Below are positions 9,307 through 17,177 of a DNA stretch of 64,000 nucleotides, piece by piece. This DNA comes from Sphingobacteriaceae bacterium UBA6709 (GTDB lineage Bacteria > Bacteroidota > Bacteroidia > Sphingobacteriales > Sphingobacteriaceae). Location of the stretch: positions 23,321-87,320 of the forward strand of contig DKIV01000033.1 in assembly GCA_002454425.1 (NCBI GenBank), written 5' to 3'. Numbering within the stretch: the stretch's first letter is position 1; each line of letters opens with the position of its first letter. The notes beneath the pieces are model-generated. The model ran no database searches. It had not been told where the DNA came from and saw nothing but the letters and a program-made list of their open reading frames with translations. A program made the position numbers and the translations under genes.

Positions 9307-10558
9307 CTATCAAATACTTTAGTTGTATTGTTAATTCCTTGCCGATAGCCTGTATCAGCGGCATCACCACAGAATTTCCGAACTGGCGGTAAGCTTGAGT
9401 ATCCGAAACAGGAATCACCAAAGAGTTATTTTTATTATTGGTATTTATTGGCCAGATTGGATAGCCCTGTAAAGCTGCGGCCTCTTGAGGGGTGAGCCTT
9501 CTTGGATTTTTTTCACGCTGTGGAATCAGAATTTCAGCGCCATCTTTATGGTAACGAGCACTGATCGTACGAGAGACTCCGTCCAGATCAACCAATCCAA
9601 AACCAAAGCCATTCCCTTTCTCACGATGCTTTCTTGCGTACTCTGTAAGGTAGTTCCAGAGGTGATCAGAAAGTGTGTATTTCTCACTTACATCTGTTTG
9701 AAGAATGGATCTAATCGCCTGTTGCGTTTCAGGGAGTTCTATTTTGTCAAAATCAAACCGAACATCATCACCAAAAAAATCCTTGTCAAATCCTATCATA
9801 AAGGTCCGTTCCCGGTGCTGGGGGACAAAATGGCGACCATCAATTACCTTTTTATCGAAGGAATAGCGCAGACCTTCTAGCGTTTCCTGAATAACTTTGA
9901 AGGTATTACCCTTATCGTGAGAAATAAGGTTCTTCACATTTTCAAGAAAAAACACCTTCGGTCGATGTGTCTGCAGAATTTCAGCAATATGAAAAAACAG
10001 ATTACCTTGCTTTTCGTCTTCAAATCCATGGGACCTACCAAGGCTGTTTTTCTTCGATACGCCGGCAAGCGAAAAAGGCTGACATGGAAATCCTCCGCAA
10101 AGGATATCAAAGTGTTTTGGTATGTGTGCTTTTACCTCATTTTGAGTAATATCACCGAACGGATAATCACCATAATTAGCAAAATATGTCTTTTGGGAGT
10201 ATTTGTCCCATTCGGAAGTAAAGACGCATTTCCCGCCCAAATTTTGTAGCGCCATTCGAAATCCTCCTATTCCGGCAAAAAGATCTATGAATGTAAACTT
10301 TTCGTAATCTTGCCTAGGGCCGGGGAACGGTACAATAGGGGTCAGATCTTTAATCTCTCGAATTTTTTCATAAAGGATGTCTAAATTATTCTTTGTCGCC
10401 AAGTGAGCATATTTTTCATGCAGGCTAAGAGCATCGCTGTAAACAACATCCTTAGTCGAATGATAATGAGTTAATAGCGCTAACTCAAATTCGTCCGGAA
10501 GAATCGGTAAATTTTTCTTTCTTGCTTTTAAAGTATTTGCTACTGCTTTTTCTTGCAT
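9287..10558 (-). CDS. DNA (cytosine-5)-methyltransferase, Dcm/M.EcoRII-like
   Basis: A C5-methyltransferase with all main motifs in order: FAGIGGF (SAM binding), GGFPCQPFS (catalytic Cys), FLENV, QHRERTFMIGF, a target-recognition region, and AYRQFGNSVV near the end. With the EcoRII-like nuclease and Vsr beside it, it should methylate the inner cytosine of CCWGG. A longer frame reaches back to 10699 but would overlap vsr by about 100 bases; the ATG at 10558 (MQEKAVAN), preceded by a GGGGTGTG stretch, gives about 423 residues and is preferred. Residues before the catalytic domain are an N-terminal extension typical of Dcm-like enzymes. Confidence 0.92.
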   Translation of the reverse strand: MQEKAVANTLKARKKNLPILPDEFELALLTHYHSTKDVVYSDALSLHEKYAHLATKNNLDILYEKIREIKDLTPIVPFPGPRQDYEKFTFIDLFAGIGGFRMALQNLGGKCVFTSEWDKYSQKTYFANYGDYPFGDITQNEVKAHIPKHFDILCGGFPCQPFSLAGVSKKNSLGRSHGFEDEKQGNLFFHIAEILQTHRPKVFFLENVKNLISHDKGNTFKVIQETLEGLRYSFDKKVIDGRHFVPQHRERTFMIGFDKDFFGDDVRFDFDKIELPETQQAIRSILQTDVSEKYTLSDHLWNYLTEYARKHREKGNGFGFGLVDLDGVSRTISARYHKDGAEILIPQREKNPRRLTPQEAAALQGYPIWPINTNNKNNSLVIPVSDTQAYRQFGNSVVMPLIQAIGKELTIQLKYLIDARKAV

Positions 10559-10602
10559 TTCACACCCCACGATTTTTCTCAGCAAACTAACGAATTTTTT
10601 GA

Positions 10603-11025
10603 TTAACTTCCTGATGAAATTTGTGCAGGTAGTGCTCCAAGTGTTTTCTGTATGGTGTGTTTTTTTAGTTGACACTCCCACAGAATAATAATCTTCCACC
10701 CCAAATCAGCAAGTGTCACTAGGGCGTTTCTATCATTATTTATATTGTTGTTAATTTTTTTTATCCACCAGTCTGTTCTGGTTTTGGGTACGACAAAATA
10801 TTTGCAGTCGGTATGGCCGTGCCAGAAGCAGCCGTGAATAAAAATGACCGTGCGATATTTGGAGAGTACAATATCTGGTTTGCCAGGAAGATTTTTGTTG
10901 TGTAGGCGGTAGCGGAAACCTTGGGAAAAAAGGAATTTACGAACAACAAGTTCGGGTTTGGTATCCTTGCCGCGGATACGAGACATATTATAACTTCGTA
11001 TTTCTTTTGAATGCACATCGGCCAT
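10603..11025 (-). CDS. vsr: Very short patch repair endonuclease
   Basis: A 140-residue Vsr protein, full length for the family. Diagnostic segments are MSRIRGKDTKPE near the N-terminus, GKPDIV, and the FIHGCFWHGH zinc/catalytic region. Vsr nicks 5' of the T in T:G mismatches made when 5-methylcytosine deaminates, which limits mutation at Dcm-type sites. It is the first gene of the minus-strand set vsr, methyltransferase, endonuclease, with 44 bases between its stop and the chosen methyltransferase start. The set looks complete and intact. Confidence 0.93.
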   Translation of the reverse strand: MADVHSKEIRSYNMSRIRGKDTKPELVVRKFLFSQGFRYRLHNKNLPGKPDIVLSKYRTVIFIHGCFWHGHTDCKYFVVPKTRTDWWIKKINNNINNDRNALVTLADLGWKIIILWECQLKKHTIQKTLGALPAQISSGS

Positions 11026-11407
11026 ATTTCAAATGTCTTATAAATTTTAGATATCTAGAAATGAGGATTTTCGGCGAAACAGATGAGATTTGATCAGACT
11101 GGTGCTTTTAAGGGATCATCCTACATAGCATGGGTTAAGGTCGTTTCTCTTTTTAAATTCCCAAGTTTTTCTATTCATTTTTGTCGTGTCAAAACATTGT
11201 AGTAAATGAGCAAGAGGGAGTTGGGCAAAGCCCTACTCATCGGCCTCTATGCGCTGCAATCGAGGCCGCCAGTGTACTCCCGGTACACTTATCCCTGTCA
11301 ACGCCCCGTCAAACCCACAAAACAGTATACACCTCAGTCTACTTGCCTGATTTTGGAAGAGAAACCTCCTCATCAGCGATTCCGGAAGAATAATTACGCA
11401 CTAAGCT
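11026..11407. other. Intergenic region upstream of vsr and the inverted repeat
   Basis: About 380 bases containing the promoter side of the vsr operon. Short open frames here (around 11181-11445, plus strand) have low-complexity, proline/serine-rich products with no family resemblance and run into the adjacent inverted repeat, so I do not call genes. Confidence 0.4.
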
Positions 11408-11533
11408 CGGAGGCTGTGGGCAGCTGGTACGCCATGCCAAGATAGTTTCTGAAAAAAATGGGTATCCACCTTGGGGCGGAGCCTCCGCATTTTTTCAGAA
11501 CTCCATCTTGCCAGCTACCCTTATCAGCCTCCG
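11408..11533. repeat. Large imperfect inverted repeat (oriT or structured RNA candidate)
   Basis: CGGAGGCTG (11408-11416) pairs with CAGCCTCCG (11525-11533). Moving inward, GGGcAGCTGG pairs with CCAGCTaCCC, CAAGAT with ATCTTG, and TTCTGAAAAAAATG with CATTTTTTCAGAA, around a central part that itself contains GCGGAGCCTCCGC. The whole folds into a stem of more than 40 paired bases. It lies 50 bases before radC and about 0.9 kb before the mobilization genes, where a transfer origin would be expected. A long folded RNA or a remnant of a small mobile repeat are alternatives. Confidence 0.6.
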
Positions 11534-11585
11534 CTTTTCTGCGCCATAATTAATTCATCCGTGAATCTTAAAAAGAAGATGTGTT

Positions 11586-12056
11586 ATGGAAACGCTAAAA
11601 AACAACTATGAACTATTGGGTTTATCTGAAATCTCTGTTTGCTATCGTCCAAGCTTTAAGGCCTCCCAGAGGCCACAAGTCACCAGCGCTAGTGCTGCCT
11701 ACGAGTTATTCCTGCACAGCTGGGATCTGGGTAAGATTGGTTTTCTCGAAGAGTTCAAAGTATTACTATTGAACCGGGCTAACAGGGTACTGGGGCTGTT
11801 TACCGTGTCTCAAGGTGGCATATCAGGAACCGTTGCCGATCCTAAGGTAATCTTTGCTACGGCACTTAAGTGTGGGAGCCCCTCTTTGATTCTTGCACAC
11901 AATCACCCTTCGGCAGGATTGAAGCCTTCGCAGGAGGATTTAAATTTAACCAGACAACTTGCTCAGGGTGCAAAGCTATTAGATATACAAATTCTGGATC
12001 ACCTTATAGTCACTGAAGAAGCATACTTTTCATTTGCGGATGAACGTCTCCTGTAA
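11586..12056 (+). CDS. radC: RadC-like JAB-domain protein
   Basis: A 156-residue protein with the JAB/MPN-type metal-binding signature AHNHPSAGLKPSQED, matching the H-x-H-P-S...D pattern of RadC family proteins. It lacks the N-terminal HhH segment of chromosomal RadC, as is usual for the short versions on Bacteroidetes mobile elements. The biochemical role is not established; the old link to DNA repair is doubtful. It is the first gene of the mobilization region, just after the large inverted repeat. The bases after its stop hold the 25-bp shared element. Confidence 0.88.
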   Translation: METLKNNYELLGLSEISVCYRPSFKASQRPQVTSASAAYELFLHSWDLGKIGFLEEFKVLLLNRANRVLGLFTVSQGGISGTVADPKVIFATALKCGSPSLILAHNHPSAGLKPSQEDLNLTRQLAQGAKLLDIQILDHLIVTEEAYFSFADERLL

Positions 12057-12091
12057 TATCTATTATATTTTGAGCAGTCCTGAAAAAAACA

Positions 12092-12116
12092 TGGGTACTA
12101 CCCAAAACCTTGTCAA
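12092..12116. promoter_or_regulatory. Shared 25-bp element, copy 1 (before the mobilization operon)
   Basis: An exact 25-bp match to 41523-41547. It contains GGGTACTACCC, a 5-bp inverted repeat around a single C, followed by AAAACCTTGTCAA. This copy ends 38 bases before the start of the HTH gene that opens the mobilization operon; the other copy lies before the transfer operon. The motif GCAGTCCT also occurs just upstream of both copies (12074-12081 and 41499-41506). A shared operator or promoter element is the simplest reading. Confidence 0.7.
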
Positions 12117-12154
12117 ATAAAATATCCAAGCCTACCGTCCTTTGCCCAAAATAG

Positions 12155-12439
12155 ATGGTTATGGCATTATTCAACGTTGAAATTTTGACCAGACAGGATC
12201 TGGATCAATTTAAAAAGGAGTTGTTCGAAGAGCTTAGAAGCACCGCTGTTGTTAAACAGCATAAAAAGTCCGAGCCTCGCGAATGGCTTAGAAGTTACGA
12301 GGTTCGGGAAATGCTAAATATCTCTGCCAATACCCTGCATAGTCTACGTATAAAAGGTGTATTGCCTTTTAAAAGAATTGGGGGCTCGATGTATTACCGG
12401 TATCAAGACATCAGGCAATTGATGGAAGAGATTAAATAA
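12155..12439 (+). CDS. Helix-turn-helix (excisionase/MerR-like) DNA-binding protein
   Basis: A 94-residue protein. After a coiled N-terminal part rich in Glu and Lys, residues from about 45 carry a winged-helix/HTH_17 pattern: WLRSYEVREMLNISANTLHSLRIKG, then RIGGSMYYRYQDI. Such small proteins precede mobilization genes in many Bacteroidetes elements and may act as excisionase-like factors or regulators. A second in-frame ATG at 12161 could be the real start. The shared 25-bp palindrome directly upstream makes autoregulation, and control of the transfer operon, a testable idea. Confidence 0.8.
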   Translation: MVMALFNVEILTRQDLDQFKKELFEELRSTAVVKQHKKSEPREWLRSYEVREMLNISANTLHSLRIKGVLPFKRIGGSMYYRYQDIRQLMEEIK

Positions 12440-12452
12440 GCTGAACATTTTC

Positions 12453-13016
12453 ATGGCCTATACAATGCAAGATCTCAATAATAAAACGATTCGTTTTCCC
12501 GAAAAGGCAAACGACAACTTGACAAAAGTCGCTCAAAAGTTTGGTCGCACTAAGCTGAAGATCTTTTTGCAGATGGTAGAATATTTTTATCATACTAAGA
12601 AGGATCCGGCAGACCTAAATGATGGAGCACTTCGAAACGCTGTTATCAAAGGAAATCACCAAATAGCCTCCTTTTTAAAAGCTCAGGAGCAACTATTGCT
12701 TATCCCTATAAAACAAGACAGTGAGCGAATCTCTCATGCTCAGCAAAAAGTATTGGAATGGCTTTCCTCCGACGAAATCGGACATCGGCAGCGGATGGAG
12801 AAAATGCTATCAAATCAGTCGAAATTGATTGAAGAGATTTCGTTTCTCTCCAGAAATCATCTGACGAAGATTCAAAATAAAGAGCAAATGAAGCATCTGT
12901 TTCAGGAAATCTTTGAAAGCTACGTCATCCAACGGGATGGCTTTAGCCTGATGACTTCTTCCAAAGAGAAGGAAAACGTCCTTGCAGAAGCGCGGAGGAA
13001 GATTAAAAATCTATAA
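12453..13016 (+). CDS. BfmA/BtgA-like mobilization protein
   Basis: A 187-residue basic protein with the pattern of BtgA/BfmA mobilization accessory proteins: an N-terminal part with RFPEKANDNL and LQMVEYFYHTKKDP, resembling a ribbon-helix-helix region, followed by long charged helices. These proteins help the relaxase bind oriT. It follows the HTH gene by 13 bases and ends two bases before the relaxase gene, so the three are one operon. Family assignment rests on sequence resemblance and context. Confidence 0.75.
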   Translation: MAYTMQDLNNKTIRFPEKANDNLTKVAQKFGRTKLKIFLQMVEYFYHTKKDPADLNDGALRNAVIKGNHQIASFLKAQEQLLLIPIKQDSERISHAQQKVLEWLSSDEIGHRQRMEKMLSNQSKLIEEISFLSRNHLTKIQNKEQMKHLFQEIFESYVIQRDGFSLMTSSKEKENVLAEARRKIKNL

Positions 13017-13018
13017 GT

Positions 13019-13933
13019 ATGCACATTAATATTACCGTAGGAGAGATTGGAAACAATAAAGGAAGCTGCGCGGCGCTGGTGAATTATCTGGAAAAGGAAA
13101 ACAGAGAAAAAGAAAACGGATTACCCACCTTACACCCTGAATATTGGTTCAATGAGCAAAGTCAGCATATTCAGGCTTACCGTGTTAAGATGGCTATCGA
13201 TAAGAACATCGCCAGATTAGGGGGCAATGATGCCAAATTCTATCTGCTTAATATTAGTCCCAGTCAAAAGGAGCTTGCTCACCTTCGTGAAAGAAATCCA
13301 GGATTTGATTTAAATACACTGCTAAAATCCTATGCGGTTAAGATAATGGACGAATACGCCCGAAACTTCCATCGTATCGGAGTGAATAGAGCAAATGATC
13401 TGCTCTGGTTTGGTAAAATCGAGAAGCACCGCCGCTATTCTTATAAAGACAAAGAGGTAAAGAGTGGGCAAAGAAGAAAAGGAGAACTCCAACCGGGAGA
13501 TCAATGGCACATTCAAATTATCATCAGCAGAAAGGATAAATCCAACTTAATTAAGCTAAGCCCCTTGAACAATTCCAGAGGAAGAAATGCTACTCACGCG
13601 CAGAAAATGGGCCAATTTGATCGTAAGACTTTTGCGATGAGTGGTGAACGGATCTTTGATGAGTTATTTAATTATCAAAGAGCTCTCAGCGAAAGCTTTC
13701 ATTTTGCTAATACTATTAAAAACGGGAGTCAGGAAGATCGCATGACGATTATGGGAAACCAGCCAGCTCGATTCAATTCGGGTCTGTCAGCTACCATTCC
13801 CGAGAATTTGGAGACTGAAAAAAATTGGCAAGAAGTCTTCAAAAGTGCGTTAATAGCCAATCCACCGCCAGAAGAATATCAGCATAATAGGCGTAAAAAG
13901 AAGAGGAGACCAGAACAATCACCGAATCTATAA
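13019..13933 (+). CDS. Relaxase-like mobilization protein (DUF5712/MobB-like)
   Basis: A 304-residue protein of the DUF5712 type found as relaxase in Bacteroidetes mobile elements. Visible features are the N-terminal strand MHINITVGEIGNN, a helical stretch ending in YARNFHRIG, LLWFGKIEKHR, and WHIQIIISRKD, whose His could belong to the metal site. A lysine/arginine-rich tail follows. Relaxases nick oriT and lead the strand into the recipient. It sits between the BtgA-like gene and the coupling protein gene. The catalytic tyrosine cannot be fixed from sequence alone. Confidence 0.75.
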   Translation: MHINITVGEIGNNKGSCAALVNYLEKENREKENGLPTLHPEYWFNEQSQHIQAYRVKMAIDKNIARLGGNDAKFYLLNISPSQKELAHLRERNPGFDLNTLLKSYAVKIMDEYARNFHRIGVNRANDLLWFGKIEKHRRYSYKDKEVKSGQRRKGELQPGDQWHIQIIISRKDKSNLIKLSPLNNSRGRNATHAQKMGQFDRKTFAMSGERIFDELFNYQRALSESFHFANTIKNGSQEDRMTIMGNQPARFNSGLSATIPENLETEKNWQEVFKSALIANPPPEEYQHNRRKKKRRPEQSPNL

Positions 13934-13964
13934 AGCCATCTATTGATGCCAATCGATTTCAATT

Positions 13965-15893
13965 ATGCAAACCGGAGAAGATATACAAGGCCTACGCAAA
14001 ATCATAGACTTTAGCAGATTTATCAGCGTATTTGTTTTAGCAGTACACTTTTATGCGATAGGTTACAAAGTATTTTATGATCTTGGTTGGCATTGTGAAC
14101 TCTCTGATCGTATTCTAAGAAACCTTGATAAAGAGCGATTTTTTTCAGGGATGTTTAAATCAAAAGTGTTTACCCTGCTATTTTTAGTTATTTCTCTTGC
14201 CGCTGCAAAAGGAAGAAAAGATGAAAAGGAAAGTAAAAGCATATTGCTCCTGTTGATCTCTAGCGGCTTAGTCTTATTTTCAATTGCGGTGATCTGTTTT
14301 TATGTTCAAGCGCCGGAAAAGATTTTGGTGTTTGCATATATAACAATGAGCACACTTGGATATTTGCTCATATTAAGCGGTGGAGTTCGCCTTTCACGCC
14401 TTTTAAAAAGCCAAGGCAGTATTGATCCATTTAATCGCATCAACGAGACATTTCCACAGGAAGAACGCCTTTTGGAAAACGGATTTTCTGTAAATCTACG
14501 AGCTAAATACCATCTAAAAGAGAAGATCCGAGACAGTTGGATTAACATCATTAACCCCTTTCGTGGTATCCTCATAGCTGGCACTCCTGGAGCTGGAAAA
14601 TCCTATTTTGTGATACGACACATCATTGATCAGCATATAAAAAAGGGATTTTCTATGTTCATCTATGATTTCAAATTCGATGACCTTAGCAAAATTGCTT
14701 ACAATAAACTACTGGAACACCACAAAAGTTACAAAGTAAAACCCTCTTTCTTTATTATCAACTTTGATGATCTCAGCCGATCGCATCGTTGTAATCCATT
14801 ACATCCGGAGTCCATGGAAGATATTACTGATGCCACCGAAGCAAGTCGTACGATTATGCTGGGGTTAAACAGGGACTGGATTAAGAAACAGGGAGACTTT
14901 TTTGTGGAATCGCCAATTAATTTTTTAACCGCCATTATATGGTATCTGAAAAAATACGAAGATGGAAAATACTGTACACTTCCCCATGTCATTGAATTGA
15001 TGCAAGTAGAATACGATGCACTCTTTCGCCTACTCTCTAAAGAAGAAGAAATAAAAGTGCTTATCAACCCTTTTATATCCGCTTATCAAAACAACGCAAA
15101 GGAACAATTGGAGGGACAGATCGCCTCGGCCAAAATCGGATTGGCCCGGCTCTCGTCCCCGCAACTTTATTACGTATTATCGGGGAACGATTTTACGTTG
15201 GATATTAATGATCCCACGAATCCTAAAATTGTATGCATCGGAAATAATCCGCAAAAACTGCAAACCTATGGAGCTGTTCTTTCACTATACATCTCCCGCA
15301 TGATCAAACTCGTGAATCGGAAAGGCCTATTGAAGTCCAGTCTTATCTTCGATGAGTTTCCAACGATTTATTTTAACAATATTGATAGCCTTATTGCGAC
15401 AGCTCGCAGCAATATGGTATCAACCACTCTGGCGGTACAAGACTTTAGCCAGCTTAAAAAGGATTATGGTGCAGAACAGGCCGACGTAATTACAGGAATC
15501 GTCGGCAACATTTTAAGCGGTCAGGTAACCGGTGATACGGCGAAAAGATTATCGGAAATGTTGGGTAAAATTATGCAGGATAAAACCAGTAGAAATTTTA
15601 GCAGCAGTGACGTATCCCTAAATCGGTCTTCCAGCCTTGATTACGCTGTACCGGCAGCTAAAATTGCTTCCTTATCGTCGGGAGAATTTGTGGGCATTGT
15701 ATCCGATAATCCAGAAGAGAAAATCAATCAAAAAATATTTCATGCTGAAATTCAAAATGATCATCAAGCTATTAAGACTCAGGAAGAACGATTTCACCCC
15801 ATTCCTGTTATTGAACTGGTTACCAGCGAAGATGTTCAAGAGAACTATATAAGAATAAAACAGGATATTAGAAAAATAAAACAAGCTGAATAA
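13965..15893 (+). CDS. Type IV coupling protein (VirD4/TraG-like, MobC)
   Basis: A 642-residue coupling ATPase. Four hydrophobic segments occupy the first 140 residues (about 18-40, 67-80, 90-115, 118-140), anchoring it in the inner membrane. Walker A is GTPGAGKS at about 206-213 and Walker B is SLIFDEFP near 460. The C-terminal part has the TraG/TraD-like segment VGNILSGQVTGDTAKRLSE. Coupling proteins bring the relaxosome to the secretion channel. The gene closes the mobilization operon and is separated from the transfer operon by 26 kb of cargo, an uncommon split. Confidence 0.88.
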   Translation: MQTGEDIQGLRKIIDFSRFISVFVLAVHFYAIGYKVFYDLGWHCELSDRILRNLDKERFFSGMFKSKVFTLLFLVISLAAAKGRKDEKESKSILLLLISSGLVLFSIAVICFYVQAPEKILVFAYITMSTLGYLLILSGGVRLSRLLKSQGSIDPFNRINETFPQEERLLENGFSVNLRAKYHLKEKIRDSWINIINPFRGILIAGTPGAGKSYFVIRHIIDQHIKKGFSMFIYDFKFDDLSKIAYNKLLEHHKSYKVKPSFFIINFDDLSRSHRCNPLHPESMEDITDATEASRTIMLGLNRDWIKKQGDFFVESPINFLTAIIWYLKKYEDGKYCTLPHVIELMQVEYDALFRLLSKEEEIKVLINPFISAYQNNAKEQLEGQIASAKIGLARLSSPQLYYVLSGNDFTLDINDPTNPKIVCIGNNPQKLQTYGAVLSLYISRMIKLVNRKGLLKSSLIFDEFPTIYFNNIDSLIATARSNMVSTTLAVQDFSQLKKDYGAEQADVITGIVGNILSGQVTGDTAKRLSEMLGKIMQDKTSRNFSSSDVSLNRSSSLDYAVPAAKIASLSSGEFVGIVSDNPEEKINQKIFHAEIQNDHQAIKTQEERFHPIPVIELVTSEDVQENYIRIKQDIRKIKQAE

Positions 15894-15924
15894 ATATCTT
15901 TCCAGCATAACTTTATGCGTAGAA

Positions 15925-16464
15925 CTATTCGAGCTTTCTATACAAATAAGAAGTCGAGCTTTCGTATTTCTTTCGTCTTGCTAAAACCCCTTTTTCATAT
16001 AACCTCCTAAGCTCGCGAGAAACCTCCTGACTCTTTAAAACTCTAGCAAATTTACCTTTACTGTATGTAATAATTTCTTTAACAGAGCGCTCTTCATTGA
16101 AGATGCCATCGCTTAGGAGAACATCCTTTAAGAATGTTGCCACTTTATACTCTTTTTTTCTCTCAATAAAAAAATCATGGTTGTGTTTATTCTGAATATA
16201 AAATGAGCTAATTAATCCCTTTTTGCGAGATAAATCCAGTTTAGGTAATTTTTCGGAAACGAATAGGCTAACTGGGATATCGAAAAAATTACAAATACTT
16301 TCAAGTTTCTCTTGAGATAGATTGGCGCCACCTCGCTCAATCATAAGTACGTAACTAATTGATATTTTTAATGCGAATGCGATTCCCTTGCTTGTCAAAC
16401 CTGCTTTAAGTCGTAATGTCTTAAAGTTTCTTCCTATGATTTTAGATAAATGAATACTTTTCAT
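15925..16464 (-). CDS. XRE-family transcriptional regulator
   Basis: A 179-residue protein with an N-terminal Cro/C1-type HTH at about residues 8-63 (IGRNFKTLRLKAGLTSKGIAFALKIS, shown here only in part by its family pattern: a helix with LR-x-x-AGLT and a second helix followed by IERG). The C-terminal half, rich in Lys and Arg, ends in a winged-helix-like stretch, VSRELRRLYEKGVLARRKK. It faces away from the SusC operon, and its stop lies 32 bases from the stop of the coupling protein gene. An inverted repeat overlapping its start codon suggests autorepression. The target operon is unknown. Confidence 0.85.
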   Translation of the reverse strand: MKSIHLSKIIGRNFKTLRLKAGLTSKGIAFALKISISYVLMIERGGANLSQEKLESICNFFDIPVSLFVSEKLPKLDLSRKKGLISSFYIQNKHNHDFFIERKKEYKVATFLKDVLLSDGIFNEERSVKEIITYSKGKFARVLKSQEVSRELRRLYEKGVLARRKKYESSTSYLYRKLE

Positions 16465-16483
16465 TGCGCATTGATTTGCGCAA
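16464..16483. promoter_or_regulatory. Operator candidate overlapping the XRE start codon
   Basis: TTGCGCA (16464-16470), a six-base spacer and TGCGCAA (16477-16483) form a perfect 7-bp inverted repeat. It covers the first base of the XRE start codon, a placement that fits autorepression by the encoded HTH protein. Confidence 0.55.
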
Positions 16484-16496
16484 ATGGAATGTAAAA

Positions 16497-16533
16497 TTTG
16501 TGTTCATTTTAAAGAATAATATTACTATATTTG
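16497..16533 (+). promoter_or_regulatory. Possible Bacteroidetes-type promoter
   Basis: TTTG at 16497-16500 and TATATTTG at 16526-16533 match the -33 and -7 elements of Bacteroidetes promoters (TTTG / TAnnTTTG). The 25-base spacing is longer than usual. It would drive plus-strand transcription towards the structured RNA candidate at 16699 and the SusC gene. Confidence 0.3.
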
Positions 16534-16698
16534 ATTATAAATAAAAATCACTACACATTGAATTATAGTTAATTAAATCAGGTCTTAAGTTTTTTAAATT
16601 ATAGCATAACGAACCTCGCAACAGGAATCCGCTAAATTTCAGCAATGCGAGTGTGAGTAATGCGCCATTATATCCTATCTTTGGAGATAATCCTGGAT

Positions 16699-16834
16699 GG
16701 GACTGGCGCTTACTTTTCACTGTATTGCGAACTGATCATAAGTCGGTTTGAGTTCAAAAGCTGACCAGGCAGTTTTTGAAAGGCTTTTAGCGGAGCCTCT
16801 GTTGCAGTGACAAGCGATTACCAGTCCCTTTTTT
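16699..16834 (+). ncRNA. Candidate structured RNA with an intrinsic terminator-like end
   Basis: GGGACTGG (16699-16706) pairs with CCAGTCCC (16821-16828), which is followed by six T. Just inside, CGCTT pairs with AAGCG and TCACTG with CAGTGA. The three stacked helices close a loop of about 80 bases containing TTTGAGTTCAAA and further pairing options. The T-run lies only on the plus strand, so a plus-strand transcript is expected. It could be a small RNA or a leader element for the SusC operon 340 bases downstream. It is not a family I recognise. Confidence 0.5.
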
Positions 16835-16963
16835 GTCGCTCAATGGTTCGTCTATCCAGACGAATATGATTACAGGAGTATTTTTATCGCATTTATTTGA
16901 GATAGCTTACTTGTGGGATTTTCCTACAAAATCGTTATCGCTTTTACCTTCTCTTTTGTCTAA

Positions 16964-17068
16964 TTACATTGTGTTTATCTCACGCAAGTTATTTTTCAAA
17001 AACATCATAGCACCTCCACCTTTTTCGGAGGACAGCGTTACGGTACTAACCTTTACTTTATTCGACAT
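16964..17068 (-). CDS. Possible small peptide gene (34 residues)
   Basis: ATG at 17068 is preceded by GGGAG six bases upstream, a clear ribosome-binding pattern. The product begins MSNKVKVSTVTLSSEKGGG and ends in FLKNNLREINTM. The central triple glycine after a short leader is reminiscent of double-glycine peptides, but there is no transporter nearby and the tail has few modifiable residues. The remaining leader between the RNA candidate and SusC (16835-17177) holds no other supported gene. This call is speculative. Confidence 0.25.
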   Translation of the reverse strand: MSNKVKVSTVTLSSEKGGGAMMFLKNNLREINTM

Positions 17069-17177
17069 TTTATTCTCCCGAAAACCCAAAAATCCGATTT
17101 AGTTCTCTTCCTAATCAAGGTATCACCGTTCATCGGGATACATCATTTCTGATCCTATCATCATCTAATCCATCACA

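Noticed and set aside
10559..10699. Upstream extension of the methyltransferase frame to 10699
   Set aside because: It would overlap vsr by about 100 bases and adds no family-like sequence; ATG 10558 fits better.
11181..11445. Plus-strand frames of 70-80 codons
   Set aside because: Low-complexity products, no family, and the second runs into the inverted repeat.
16699..16834. 6S RNA identity for the structured region
   Set aside because: It has a long closing stem, but length and internal layout do not clearly match 6S RNA, so only a generic RNA candidate is claimed.
16833..17102. 89-codon plus-strand frame before SusC
   Set aside because: It begins within the T-run of the RNA candidate, its product is hydrophobic without a family pattern, and a minus-strand frame with a better ribosome site overlaps it.
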